A stretch of 64,000 nucleotides of DNA from Stropharia rugosoannulata (taxonomy: Eukaryota; Basidiomycota; Agaricomycetes; Agaricales; Strophariaceae): contig JANCIK010000007.1 in assembly GCA_028532985.1 (NCBI GenBank), forward strand, positions 992,001-1,056,000, read 5' to 3'. This document shows, piece after piece, positions 11,111-23,824 of this stretch; position 1 is the first letter of the stretch, and every line of letters starts with the position of its first letter. Under the pieces are notes generated by a model. The model saw only the letters and a list, made by a program, of their open reading frames with translations. It was not told the origin of the DNA and ran no database searches. The translations under genes and the position numbers were made by a program.

Positions 11111-14100
11111 TTAAAGGTTGAAAGAATTACTACTGTTTGCGTTCTCTTTTTGCAAAAGATCGCTTAAATATCGCGCGACAGTCCCCGCGCCCAGCCGCAC
11201 CTTCTCCTTCTCGGCATCCGTGACTTTGGGCAGAAGCTTAGTGTCAAACCGGTCAGGATGCCACTGCTTCATGTGGTATTTGATGCGGTCCTTCGTCGTC
11301 GTGTGCTTCTCCTTGTCCGGCCAGGATGGCGACTGCAGATATGCGGTTATTAGTGGTAGTGATATATCATCCGGGGTATTTGGCATCTTCGCCATCGGCC
11401 ACGGGAAATCAGCCCACGTCAGGCTGGTCTTCTCCGACAGTTGGGTATAGAGGCGCTCGTGGCGGTCGAAGACCTTGGACATGTCCTCTCGTGTGACCTT
11501 TCCTGCCGACCGCATCTCCACCTCCGCGGCGATCTTCTCTTGCTCGCGCCGGAAGCGCTCCTGCTGGTCGTTGATAAAATCGTTCTGCCGACGCTGCCAG
11601 TCGTCAAAAGAAGCGTTGTCGAATGTAGGACCTGGTGCAAAGTTGGTGGAATTGAAGGAGCCTGGTCGAGCTGAACCCTGTGCATTGGCCGTCGGGGGCT
11701 TTGGTGTATGAGTCCCATTAGGCGTCCGAGAAGGGGTTGGTGACTGCGTCGAAGTCGACGCAGCTGGGGTCGGCTTTGGCGCTGATGTCCAGGCTGAGGG
11801 AGTAGGGCCCCATGACGGACTACTAGCAGAAGATGGGCCTGCAGATTGCGGTGACGTCTGAGAAGGCTGAGGAGGCCTTGGAATTGACGAGGGTTTTCCG
11901 GGGGACGAGGAAGGTGCAGATGTCCATGGAGTTTCACCAAGACTATCCTGACGAGACCGCTGCTCCTGCCGTGAGCGCTGTATCTTGTCGGCTTGCCTTT
12001 GGTACTGGAATTGGCGCCATATAAACGCCTGTTCCTCGACCATTTTAGGATCATTCAACAAATCCTCGTCAAGGTCCCCAACAAAGTCTTCGTCCTGAAG
12101 TCTGCGAGCCGCTTCAGCGTTGCGGGTCTCTTCAATTTCGCGTTCCCGCTTCTCCCGAGCCAAGCGGGCACTTTCTCGTTGCCTTTCCTCTTCTGCCACA
12201 CGAGGGTCGACTTCCTGTGATGGAAAAACTAGGGGAGTGTCAACGTTTTCACGCTGCTTGCGGATATTGGAGCGTTCCCGTTCTTCGCGCTCAGCCTGAG
12301 CCTTTTGCTCTTCCTCGCGCTTACGAGTTTCTTCCAGTTTGATCGCCTCGCGACGCTTTCGCCCCTCTTCCATCTTCTGGGCATAGGCGTGCTTACGGGC
12401 CTCTTCCTGTTGTCTAGCCTCTTCAATTCTCCTCAGTTGCTCCTCAAGCTCCTTTTGCTTCGCCTCGGCTTCTTTTTCAGTTTGTTCTCTCTTAGCTTCC
12501 TCTTCCTTGCGTCGTGCCTCCTCTTCACGCAGCCTGAGTTCCATTTCGCGCAGCAACAAGGCATGTTCCCGGTCCTTAATCTCCTGTTCGCGCTTCCGGG
12601 TCTCTTCCTCGAGCTGAAGAAGTTTCTGTTGCCTCTCCTTAGCCTGCTCTGCAATCATCTGCGCCTCCTCTTGCATCTGTTTCGTTTTCTCAGCATCCAG
12701 CCTAAGTTTCTCCTCACGTTTCCTTGCCTCTTCTTCTTTTTTCTTAAGTTCCTGTTCCTTCCTCTTCGCCTCCTCCTCAAGCTTCCTTGCGTCAGCCGCG
12801 CGCCGCTTCGCGTCTTGCTCTCGCTTGCTAACCTCCTTTTCCTTCTTCTTTGCCTCGGCCTCCTTCTTCTTCGCCTCAACGGCCTTCCGCGCCGCCTCTT
12901 CCTCAATCTTCCTCGCCTCCTCTGCCACCCGCCTTGTCTCCGCCGCTTTGCGCTTCAAATCCTCTTCCAACAGGCGGGCGATCTCCGCCTGCCGTGCCAC
13001 CTCTGCAGCCTTCCTCTGTGCCTCTTCCTCCTTCCTTTGCACTTCTTCCGCCCGCGCGCGAGCCTCCGCATCCCGCCGCGCAGCCTCTTCTTTTACCTGT
13101 GCTAAGCGGGCCTTCTCCTTTTCCTCTTCTCTCCGCCGGTTCTCAGCCTCCTTAGCTTGCAGAAGCTCAGCCTCCTTAGCGCGCATCTCTTCCTCTCTGC
13201 GCCGCGTCTCCTCTTCTAACCGACGGTCCTGCGCGCTCAGCCGACGCAGCTCGTTCTCCTGTTTCTGCAGAGCTCGGCGTGCCTTCGCCTTGCGCATCTC
13301 GCCCTCTGACGTCTCCGACTCGTCCAGAACGCGCCGTGGATCATCCCCGTCGTCGCTGCTGTCCCGTACGCGCGCCGGAGGGCCCGAGAAGATATTTGTT
13401 TCGTCAAAGTCGTACTCGTACTCTTCCCCCTCCTCCCCCTCCTCCTCGTCATCCGACCCAGAGTCCGTGTCCGTGGGGGCATACGGGCCCTCGCTAAGCT
13501 CGGGGGGAGACGGTGGCTTTCGGTACATACGCCGCTTCGGCTTGGCCGGCCCGCGGGTGCGAGGCGGTGCAGGCGTAGTGGGAGCCTGTTGGCGTGGATA
13601 AGGCGAAGCAGGAGACGAGCCGTTCATGGGTGGCACTATGTCATTCGGAGACGTTCGCCAGCCACGCCAGGCAGGAACCTGCTGCTGCTGCATAGCATCG
13701 TCGTTTGACGGAGAGGGACGGCCATATTGCGCATATGCGTATGGATCTGTGGCGATACAGTTAGCAAGCTGTCGAGTAGCAGTCCACATGTAGAACAAGG
13801 GAACCATGCATCATAAAACTATATAAGAAATACGAACCTGGAGCTTCCATACGTCTATCACTTTCTCGTCTCGAGGAATACGAAGCTTGTCGCGAAATGT
13901 CCGTCCTTCCAGTGGGATAATCGTAATCCTGTGGTGGTGGTACGCTATTTGTCTCTCGATAGGGAGTAGAAAACGTTCGTGCAGGGGCCCCATTGCTGAT
14001 ATGAGGGGCATATGACAATGACTCATGTCTACTCAGGCTGGCACTAGGCGGAGGACTTGGATACAACGGTGTACGAGACGGCTGCGTCATATAAGGGTGG

Positions 14101-16136
14101 TACGGCGGATGGCTTCGCTCCCAGTCATAATCTCGTCCACGTTCTTGATCTCGTTCCCGCTCCCGATCACGTTGCTCCCGATCCCGCTTTTCGCGCTCTC
14201 GCTTGTCCCACTCCAGTCGGTCTCGGTCGTGCATATATGCCTCCCGCTCCCGCATTTCGCGCTCTTCATCCCAGTGCCCGTCCCGTGGGGGATCCCAGCG
14301 TGGTCGGTCGTCGTACGGCCCAAAGGGCGCGCCGTGATGCGATGGTTGTGGCGGTGGAGAGGCATAGTCACGCTCAAGGAAGGAACCGTTCATCGACCCT
14401 CCACTTTTACTTATGCCATTCATGCGTGGAGACGGCGAAGGCCCATAGGAAGCGTTCGGGATGCTATAAGCATCATCATAGGAAGGACGAGGCGGTCCCG
14501 GGGAGCGGACCGTTGAAGCAGGCGGTGGGCTGGGGTATTCGCGATCGTCGCCTGAGTAGCCATTGCGCGAAGCCATTGGCCTCGAGGCCAGCAGGTCACG
14601 GGCAGCGAAATCTTGTTCCCGCGGATCATCACCATTGTAGGACCCGCGCGATGGAATAGGACGCGTCGTTGGTGGTGGTGGTGGGTACTCCCTGTCATCA
14701 CTGTTGTATGAAGAACGCGAAGGGGGAGGACGATTTGAATCTCTAGAATATGCTGGTTGATGATCGCGGTGCGTGGAGAAGTGGTCATGGGATTCACTGT
14801 ACGAGGCTGACATAGGCTGACGCAGAGGCGGCGGTTGTTCTGTATAGTAGCGCTCGCGCGCCTCGTTACTGACAAAGGAAGATTTATTAGATAGTGCTTT
14901 TACTGGAGTACTAGTGGTGGCGTACTGCATCGTCATTGAGGACGACGGGCCGTCATGGCGGATAGGTGCGTCTCCATGGCCGGCACGACTGTCGCGACGT
15001 GCAGGGCGCTTCTCTCTGTCCCTCTTCTCGTACATTCTCCGAGACTGTTCGCCATCATGTGCTTCCGGCCACACATCATCTTCCACATCATCTATGCGTT
15101 CAGGGATGGTTTCAGTCATGGGGCGAATACTAGCTCCCGAGCCCGTAGAACGCATACTGGTTGTGCTACCCCGTCGATGGACTTGTTGTGGGTATGTCTT
15201 GGCAGTAACGCTCACGGGGTCTTCAGCGACCTTGCGACCGTCACTGGGGTGTGTCGGAGAGCGCGGAGGATGTCCACGGTCTGACAAAGAGAGAGAGCGC
15301 ACAGAACTGCCTGACGACCGACTAAGGGAGCCGTCCCAGTTGCGTTCTTGCAGCTTATCAGGCAGTTTGGTGCGCGGCGCAAGCCGATCATCAATAGGCT
15401 CGTCGAACAGATCGGTAAGCCAGGGGTCGTCATGAACTTGCCCATTGGTGCGCCGCGAGGACGTGGGTTGGTCTTCTGTGTGTTCTCCAGAGGTCCCGTT
15501 GGTACGGCGTTCACTAGCACGCCGTGAGGGGGTCTTGTCGGTATTGTATGATATTTGGGTATCGGCTGAAGCTGACGCCTCGGCCTCCCGGCGCCGCTGC
15601 TTCCGCTGAGGAGAAGAGAGGTTGGCCTCTGGAGCACGTGTATGCGCAGATTCTGGTGTTCGGGGACGGGGGAAGGGGGAAGAGGGGTTTGACAACAACT
15701 GCTCGCTGATAGGACTGGAAGAAAGGGCCGTGTTGTACTGGCTCGACAGAGTATTCTTCTGCTTGATAGCGTTGAGGATTTGCTCCTGCTCCTTGACGAG
15801 GACCTTGATGCTTTCAGCGTCGACAGTGACGCCGGCACTCCAGCGGCGCTGGTTGCGCTCTTTCTGAAGCTCGTGCAGGTACTGTTCGTGTCCGAGCTGC
15901 TTGATAGACTCCATCTTTGAGAGGTAGTCCTTCTCCAGTTTGTTTCGGTCGTCTTCAGAGACAACTTTCTTGCGCAGCTCGGCCAGCTGCGCCTCCTTTG
16001 CCTCTTTAACAAGGTTGACGAGCCCCAACTGAATGCGCTCCCTGAGCTGGCTCTTCCACAGCTCATCCGGCTCGTAGGGGTCTGGGTCAGGCAGGGCAGC
16101 GTCTGGGGCATATGCGAGGGCGGTGTGGGTGGTCAT
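11111..16136 (-). CDS. 1644-aa coiled-coil protein with N-terminal EPDxxW repeat and HPD-containing C-terminus
   Basis: Two exons (minus) 16136..13838 and 13746..11111 with a 91-nt intron (donor GTTCGT, branch GCTAAC). Layout: residues 22-99 hold one copy of a repeat beginning EPDELW, with RIQL, LAELR and ERNQRRW, that recurs three times in the neighbour at 17750-20053. Then comes a Ser/Pro/Arg-rich disordered region with RD/RE repeats, an acidic patch, and a long highly charged coiled coil (roughly 915-1320). After that is a conserved block (EEQAFIWRQFQYQRQAD) shared with the neighbour and a second Ser/Pro/Thr linker. The C-terminal 115 or so residues contain TWADFPWP and WHPDRF (HPD at 1596-1598), resembling the J-like end of NFKBIL1-type proteins. 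The molecular role is unknown; an RNA or chaperone scaffold is possible. Confidence 0.8.
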
Positions 16137-17749
16137 CGGGGCGGAGCCCGTGCGGAGGGGGGGTGGTGGTGGTCGGGAGAGGAGATGGATGGAAGCGATG
16201 GGGATCGAGTTAGGTCAGCAGTCACGGCTGCCTCATGTCCATCTTAGCACACGCGTCCGAGAAAAATGCAGACCACCGCACTCACCGCCGTTCCGTCCCT
16301 CGTCGTCGTCGCTGCTGTCGGTGCCCACACTGCGCCCCGGTGCTGCGCGTCGCCGGGTCGGACTTGGTGGCGGCTGTTGAACGAGGCGCTGCCAGAGCTC
16401 GCCGCTTTCGGATCTCTGCGCTTATCTAATCTTCTCTGCATTCTCTGCCCCTGCGCCGTGCGAAGGCCTATCGATGTCTGCCGATAATCGTGATGCTTAT
16501 CGGCTCCTTCTCCTTCACTCAGACTCCAGGACTGCACAATTAGCGCGCAGCGATCGTACCGAAAAAGACTAACAAGCTCTTCACAACGTGCGCGCACCGA
16601 AAAAGCAGGTCAGAAACGGTGACCTGGCTGGCTCGTGCGCCAGCACGCCAGCACGCCAGCCCCCTTAGACCGAGGTTCAATACCCTCCGTATCGGTCGCA
16701 TTTCTGAGGAACAACAGCCCGGAGACATCACCCGGCGGACTGTGCTATAGATAACTGCACACGGAAGACTCTGCGGACGGAAGCTTGAATAACCTCTGCA
16801 GTGACAGTGCCCACAGCAAGCTGCGCCGGAGCATACTCTCCGCTGAGGGGCCCCACGAAAGGTATAATTATTTCGGGTTCCCCGCATTGTCCAGGCAGGG
16901 GCGTTGCACGAGCGACTTCTCGCCGACATGATGCTCTCTCGACCCCAGAACGCATTCAGGATGCGCCTCGCGAGAACCCAATTTAGGAAGTAAGCTATAG
17001 CCCACGTAGTGCACGCCACGATGGCTGTTCCACTCACATCTCCACTTCCAGGCGAGCCTGACCCAGCCAGTGCGTGATACACCGCTGACCTGAGAATAAA
17101 TAGCGCAGGAAGCACTCTGGGAAATGAAATTTCGCCTCGATGCACCCTCATGTTAAAAACGGAATAGCACCGATTCTGTGCGCTTCCTTGCAGTCTCTCT
17201 GCCCAAAATAACAGTGTTTGAGTATTACTTAGCCGACCTCGCGCGAATTGTATCCCCATGAGTGACTTCGTTCAACCATACTTTCTCACTGATTTATCAA
17301 AATTTCGAGCGTGCTCGGCCCCGTGCCACAAAAACCTGGCTGTATTCGTAAACACAAGCTTTATTGAGTGTAATGAATGTGGGGAATTCCATCAAGGCAA
17401 ACTACGAAATGACCGTGAACAATGTCCATAAATAAAAATGCGGGAGTGGAGAGGTATATAGTGATTGTTTTTACACGATTATGGTTACAAGAATCGCCCG
17501 GAATCCGTGCTCAAAAAGACGAGATCCGGTAGGGAATATACATAGCTGGGGAATAGAATTACAAGCAACAAGGGTAGAGTCATTATAAACGTGGAGGACT
17601 CATAGGTCATTAGTAGCATAGAGTCGTGCCTTGACTCGAAAATAGGAATGGGTATTGCGTTTTAAACCATAACTTGGCGTCTGTTAGAGATCCGGGTGGT
17701 CAGAAAGTATCTCAAGCAGCCTGCAGTCAGACGCAATTAGCATTTAGTT
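16137..17749. other. Intergenic between the two EPDxxW-repeat genes
   Basis: GC-rich 5' flank of the 1644-aa gene, with short direct repeats of GCCAGCAC near 16630. A 239-codon open frame on the minus strand (17259..16540) looks fortuitous. The part beyond 17260 is AT-rich and holds the 3' flank of the upstream gene. Confidence 0.4.
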
Positions 17750-20053
17750 TTACAGTTTGCTTGATTCACGCACAGAGTTGTGTCCACCACTGGAGCGGGT
17801 CTTAACCATTTGCACTCGTTCGTACAGATTATTCTGGTAATGGGAAATTGTGATGATCAGTATGATTAGAATGCTTCGACCATGAGCACGTACCGGTGCG
17901 ACGTTGACGGGTATATTCCTCGGAGATGGCGAAGGTCCGGGGTGGTCGTACGACAGAGAGCCAGGCGGAATGTTGCCGGTCATCAGTTCGAGAAGAGACG
18001 GCTTGCGAGGGATAGGCGACGGCGGAGCTACTGCCGCTGCGGCCGCAGCTGCCTTGCTTGCGGCCGCGTTTGCCAGGCTGAGACTGCTCACTGGTGCCCA
18101 CGGTGTAACAGGAACATGGGAGCGATTGACAGGCGGCATCTGGGGTATAATGGGAATCTGCACTGGCGGCGGCGGCGGCATGTGCATCTTGGACGTCGAA
18201 GGCGATGAACTGGGCGAGCCATAGGACCCGCCGTCTGCGCTGGACCCCATGCTGTCCTGTCGCTTGCGCTCCTGGCGTCTGCGCTGGATCATGTCCGCCT
18301 GCTGTTGGTACTGCAGCTGCTGCCAGATAAACGACTGCTCCTCGATCCACTTGGGGTCCGGGTCGTCAAAGAGACTATCAGAGATCACGTCGTTTGACTC
18401 ATACTCGCGGAACTGGTCCTCTATCTCCTGCTGCTTGCGACGCGCGCGTTCAACGATATCAGAAGCCGCATAATCTGAGGCGCTAGTCGCGGGCTTGATT
18501 TCCCCGCCCTCTGGTGGCGGAACAGGAGGAAGCTCACTGTCGTCGCCCTTGCCCTCGATGTCTTCCTTCCACTGGACATGCTCCTCGGCCATCTTCTCCT
18601 GCTTGATCCTCTTCTTGATAGCGTCTATCTCGTCGTCGTCTGGTGGCACCAGCTTGGCCTCTGCCGCCTTCTTCCTCGCCTCAATCTCGCGGCGGTACAC
18701 ATCCTGCTCCCGCATACGAATCTCAGCTTCCCTCCTGTCAGACTCGTCCAGGACACGATGGAGGCGCTCTTGCTTCTGCTGTATAGTCTCCTGCGGCCCT
18801 TCGATATCATCATCAAAGATCTTGTCGTCCGGTTCATTTTCCTCTTCCTCCTCTTCCTCATCCTCCTCGCTCTCACCGCTATCTCCCTCTGCCTCTTTAT
18901 CCTTAGGAGCTTCCGTCGTCTCGTTAAATCCGCGGCGGCGGAGGCGCTCCTTTGCCAGCTCACTCTCGAAGCGCGAGTGCGACAGCTGCTGAATGTGTTC
19001 TATCGCCTCTCTGTGCTCCTGCTCCAGCCGCGCAAACTCATCCGCCACCTTCCGTAGCTCGGCGAAGTGATGGTCATTGATCACACGCACTTTGTCTTTG
19101 AGATCGACCTGGATGCGAAGGCGAAGCTTCTCTTTCCAGATGTCGTCTGGCTCGAGATCACTGTCCCGCGCAGCCGCAGACGCCGTGCTCTCGCGGCGGG
19201 CAGTATTCCGAGTAGGAGGCTTCAATAGAGATTCGTCGTCGGGGGGATGTGGCTTGGACGAAAATGCAATATCATCAGAATGGTTGTATGCGTCCCTATT
19301 GCGCAAGAAGCGTTCGCGACGCTTATTGCGCTCCTTCTCGACCTCGAAGGTATACTCATCATTCGCCAGAGCCTTTACGTTCGCCATGGATGCAGCATAA
19401 TCTTCCTCAATGCGCTTTCTCTCTTCGGCGGCTACGGTGCCATTTTTCATCTCAAGCAGCCGTTTGTCCTTTGCATGTTGAATCTTGGGCTGGAAACCAA
19501 GTTGTATACGCGCCCGCAGCTGCTGCTTCCACTCAACGTCGGGCTCGATATCGAGCTCGCTGAAGTTGGCCGCGAACGGGCTGGGCGAGCTTGAGCGCAT
19601 TGTCGCACGCGATAATGAGCGGAAGGTCGCCTGGAGGTGCGTCGGCGACACGGGCTGGTCGCGACTTTGCTTGTAGCTGTCGAAGACATGCTGCTGCTCT
19701 TCTTCGAGGTACTTGGACCAGGCGGGGTTCATGGGCTCGCCCGCAATCCAGCGGCGCTTGTTGCGCTCCTTCTCGAGCTCGATGTTGTACTGCTCAGTCG
19801 CCGTCTCCTTTATCGTCGCCATCCGCGCGCGATAGTCGTCCTCCACCCGCCTCCGATCCTCCGGCCCGGGAGTCGAGCTGCGTAGCTCGGCCAGCGAGCG
19901 CTCCCGCGCGTCCTGCGCCATCGATTGCATATCGATCTGGATGCGGTTTTTCAGAATCTTCTTCCATTCGTCGTCCGGCTCGATGTCGAAGTTCATAGTG
20001 TTCATGGAGGGCTGGGAAGGGGATGAGGACACTGAGTCCGAGAGCGTGATCAT
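17750..20053 (-). CDS. 747-aa protein with three EPDxxW repeats
   Basis: Two exons (minus) 20053..17894 and 17833..17750. The 60-nt intron contains no stop, so the unspliced frame also stays open (767 aa), but donor GTACGT, CTAAT and CTGAT branch candidates and acceptor ACCAG support splicing. Three repeats of about 78 residues start near residues 25, 170 and 301. Each has the pattern EPD-x-x-W, R-I-Q-hydrophobic, (A/L)E(L/M)(R/K), E-x-x-Y/H and E(K/L)ER(N/L)(K/R)RR. They match the single N-terminal repeat of the adjacent 1644-aa protein. An acidic run follows, then a charged coiled-coil segment, the shared block EEQSFIWQQLQYQQQAD, and a Pro/Ala-rich tail. It lacks the HPD C-terminus of its neighbour. 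The two genes lie head to tail and are clearly paralogous. Function unknown. Confidence 0.8.
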   Translation of the reverse strand: MITLSDSVSSSPSQPSMNTMNFDIEPDDEWKKILKNRIQIDMQSMAQDARERSLAELRSSTPGPEDRRRVEDDYRARMATIKETATEQYNIELEKERNKRRWIAGEPMNPAWSKYLEEEQQHVFDSYKQSRDQPVSPTHLQATFRSLSRATMRSSSPSPFAANFSELDIEPDVEWKQQLRARIQLGFQPKIQHAKDKRLLEMKNGTVAAEERKRIEEDYAASMANVKALANDEYTFEVEKERNKRRERFLRNRDAYNHSDDIAFSSKPHPPDDESLLKPPTRNTARRESTASAAARDSDLEPDDIWKEKLRLRIQVDLKDKVRVINDHHFAELRKVADEFARLEQEHREAIEHIQQLSHSRFESELAKERLRRRGFNETTEAPKDKEAEGDSGESEEDEEEEEEENEPDDKIFDDDIEGPQETIQQKQERLHRVLDESDRREAEIRMREQDVYRREIEARKKAAEAKLVPPDDDEIDAIKKRIKQEKMAEEHVQWKEDIEGKGDDSELPPVPPPEGGEIKPATSASDYAASDIVERARRKQQEIEDQFREYESNDVISDSLFDDPDPKWIEEQSFIWQQLQYQQQADMIQRRRQERKRQDSMGSSADGGSYGSPSSSPSTSKMHMPPPPPVQIPIIPQMPPVNRSHVPVTPWAPVSSLSLANAAASKAAAAAAAVAPPSPIPRKPSLLELMTGNIPPGSLSYDHPGPSPSPRNIPVNVAPVRAHGRSILIILIITISHYQNNLYERVQMVKTRSSGGHNSVRESSKL

Positions 20054-23000
20054 CTAGCGGGGAACGACTTTGGTCGTGGTTCAGTAGCGCGACTCGGGGG
20101 GAGAAGCGGGGTACTGCGGGGAAGCTTGCGATAAGGTAGCGCCGTAATATATGTACTGTCAATCTGCCAGCCTTTTTTCGTTCTTCTTCGTGAGGATTGA
20201 TTGTTAATACATAGCCGGTACCTTGGCCTGTTGCCAAAATTCTGGAATCAGTACACGTGTCCTCTTGACTGAGATAGGCAACTACTAGTGCATGAGTAAA
20301 TACGAAATTGGTTTGGTTACGAGCGTGAAGTATTCGCTGTCGACGGGATGAGCTCTGCGGTGATAATACCATGGCAAGAAGATAAGTCCGGAGACGGTTT
20401 GTCGAGGATGTGTAGCAGTCTGTAACGGAAATAGTTTGATAAGATTGGACAAGATCCAGACATGATCGAGACAAGCTAAAAGTAAAGGCGCTACCTCATA
20501 GCTTCAGAGCCCAACAATTGGTCCATTTCCTTTGCTATGAGCACTCGCATAAGTAGATTTAAGAGTACATAAGTTGCACAAAAGTCTTCAATTGTGTGTT
20601 TGTACGATAGCGTTCAAGGTGTTCTTTGCATCGAACTCGATACCGTGAGATTTGCCTGTGAGGAAAGATCCGAGATCATTCCTCCAGAAGCCAACACGAG
20701 GCCCCCTGATTCCTGAAGCAGTAAATTTCATCATTTTGTATGGTAGGTCACGAGGAAAAATTGTGTGTAATGGCATCATAAGGGGAATAACCCTTTGATA
20801 CCCGTTGAAACGACATACAACATGAATGTTGATTCTAGTGGGCTGGAATGTCTGTATAGTCAAATATAAACTGTCACTAGTTATCCGCTGGGAAAACACT
20901 GACGCATGGATCTTTATTTTTACAGATAAACCGTAAGACATCCGCCGTAAAAGCTTACACATGACGCGACGGACCTGCTATCTTATCTTTTACTCTCGGT
21001 GCGTGGGCTGGACGCTACGTTTAGACAGGAAACATCGCGGCTTCGCTTCTTATTCAAAGAATAATCGCCTCATGCCTATACTCCACCGCTGGCGGATGTT
21101 TCCGTTGTGTGTAGCCTCCGAGCACGCAATCGAAGAATTTATAGACACATGAACAAGTTAGTATTCTGATAACGAGCGAGATTGAACAAGCTAAACGCTG
21201 CATAGCATCGATAATCCCGTCCATACTCTGGGTTATTTATCACGTTAAGCTGTATGGCCTAATTTCTGAGCCTGAGGGTTAGACTTTGAGGTCCATAATA
21301 TAGCAACTTTCCACTCAAACTCTGCTATAAAAAGCGTTGAGTACCCGTTGTAGACGTGTAAACTATTCGAAGATAACCAAATTGGTCAAAGGCGTGTATA
21401 ATATGTGGTAAGTGTTTGCTCTAATTAGTATTTCTAAGAGATACATCATTCCAACTATAGCCTCAAACGGTGCTTTCCTGTTATAACCGGTAACATTAGT
21501 GTGTTGTTTACTTGAAGCGCGTCAATTAGTATTGCACTCAAGCCATTGGCTCAATCTTATTTAAGAGCAGTACTCGGTACACTCCATGAGCTTGAACTAA
21601 GAAGTGTGAATACCAAGTGAATACAACACTTGACAGGAAATCACAACTTTATGACCACAAGAATCTAAATGTAAAAAATCACCGTGCTGAAAGCTAAGGT
21701 CCCACACGTCCAGAAGTACTCCTAATTCGGTATTTTCGCAACATGCGTAAACATATCAGCAGCGATTGCGACCGGGGTGTTGCTCCAATGTTGAGACGAC
21801 ACCAATGAATCGCAAAATCTTGATAAGATAACGCTCAGGCGTCATGTACGAGTCATTTTACATGTATACCATATTTACAATTAATTCTCAAAATCATTTT
21901 GTTAATCTGCCCAGTTCCTGTATGATTCGAAGCAAGAGAAATTGCTCAGATGGGAGTGCACTGAGCAATTAGACGCACCAGAAAACCTAGCCAACTAGAC
22001 GATCAAAGACGAATTTAAACACCTACTTATACCACTAAACAAAAGCTACAAAATAAACAGCATTCAGACATTTGATCGAAATGAAGAGAAAACGTTCTGG
22101 GATGTAACCGACAAAATTCGTGGAAGCCTACTAAAAATCGAGTTAGAGTTAGAGTACGATTTCAAAAGAGGACTTACTCCCACAATCCAACATATTCAGA
22201 TTTTGTCGTAAATAACTAACTTGTCATATAACAATATGTAGTGAGATTTCCTTTTTTACTCGTCTTTCAGCGCGGCTTAAGGAGATGGGACGGCGACCCT
22301 TCATAAATAAACACGGCATATTAGCATCCCAGATGAGGCTGACAAGCAGCGCTGAACAAAATGGAGATCGTTGTCATCCAACGTGATCGCAAGTCTCCTT
22401 TTAGAAACCAATTTTCCGTTTTAGGATGTCTCACCTCAGGGGTAATATAAAGGGTATCTTCCACCTTTCGTCCCGTCCAGTTCCGTTCTTCTCCTCCCGC
22501 CATGACTGGAAGCTGAGATACTCCCTGCATATACTTACATCTAGGCGTTACGTTTAACCGGGCTCTCTTCGATTAACGTACGTAGGTTTCCCTGCATTAA
22601 ATCGGTTCATGGGTTAAACTTTTCTTACCTCAGAGTCTTAGGCGCCAATGACGCTCTCCGTCGCTTGACCTTACCTTGATAGCAGTCAGCCTGCTGAACA
22701 ATCCCGCCATACTTTAGTGCTCGTATCACCAAACTCAAACCTCTCGCTTTCATCATTGGGTGCTCCAAGTCTATGCCGTCGTATGTCCATGTCAGCCTCC
22801 ATTCATTTATTTTCCATGAAGTAGAAGTTTCAGGCGCATATACTCACTTCTATGCTCTATGTAGACGTCGTGTCGTACTCACGACTCTCAGAAAGGCGTA
22901 ATAATGTTTCCTGTTCGCCTCTCTACGCTTCCGATAAGGCATGACACGAGCCATATGTCATTGACTAGTGGGAAACGGTTAGCATGCAGCGAATTGGTGT

Positions 23001-23824
23001 GTTATGCGTTTTAGGATCTTATTTATGTCGACATATATCATGAGGTAGAGCAACAGATGGAGATGTGATGTTGCGAATAGAGCGCGGTAAAGAAGGTAAT
23101 CGGCATGAGGTTGTGTCTCGGGTATTCGCATCTGCATCGCTTCAGACCCTATTATGATTGAAGGTCCAGGTTTCCGGTTTTGTATCACTTATTCAGGGAT
23201 GAGCATGTTACCCGACAAGCCAGGGCCTTGTGGAGTACGCATGGTGCTCAGGTGCGCGTGCGTGTGAGCCCGCCAAATACAATGTACGATGGCGCAGGTC
23301 AAATGAGCGTAAGCATATTCCGTATTCGGTGAGTGGGTGGGCGGCGCCGACTGGTAGAAATGAATAGTTAAGATGACATATGTCTGTAGAACTTGGAAGA
23401 ACCGGTGGCATAAGGCGCTAGGTGTTAGAGATGGAACGACAGCTGAACTTGAATTAGAGGCCTTGCTGTGATATCCCCGTGCTGGGAGGCAAGTCGCTCA
23501 TGGAAGCGAACTTGATTAACCCGTGCAGAAATGGCACGAGGTCCTGCAAGCCCATTGCGGACACGGTGAACGATTTGCCTCAAACGATATGCGGCGTGCC
23601 GTAGGACGAGTCCGGGACATGGAACGACGGAGGGAGATGCGGTGTTAGGTTTGGGCGGCGTACATCAGAGAATGCGCGGGCGATATGGGCCAAATGGCAG
23701 CGTTAGCCAAAGCGATCAACACATCGATTATCGTGGGTAGAGGGTACCCGGCCCGCCTGCCGGACACATGCGGATCCCAGAAGAGGGAGCCTGCGACGCA
23801 CTCCCACATCGACCACCACCAACT
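20054..23824. other. 3.8-kb gene-poor, partly AT-rich region
   Basis: No gene could be assembled. The segment 21200-22300 is distinctly AT-rich with only short open frames. A 124-codon minus-strand frame (20962..20588) is unrecognised and has no supporting splice partners. The last few hundred bases are the 5' flank of the large gene on the plus strand. No RNA gene or transposon remnant was recognised. Confidence 0.4.

Noticed and set aside
12305..13601. Long plus-strand open frames (266 and 258 codons) opposite the coiled-coil gene
   Set aside because: They are antisense shadows of Glu/Lys/Arg-rich codons, giving Leu/Phe/Ser-rich nonsense.
16540..17259. 239-codon minus-strand open frame
   Set aside because: No recognisable domain or splice partners; rich in Arg, Cys and Ala as expected from GC-rich noncoding sequence upstream of a promoter. 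Treated as fortuitous.
20588..20962. 124-codon minus-strand frame
   Set aside because: No family similarity recognised and no start context or splice partner; might be a remnant but cannot be supported.
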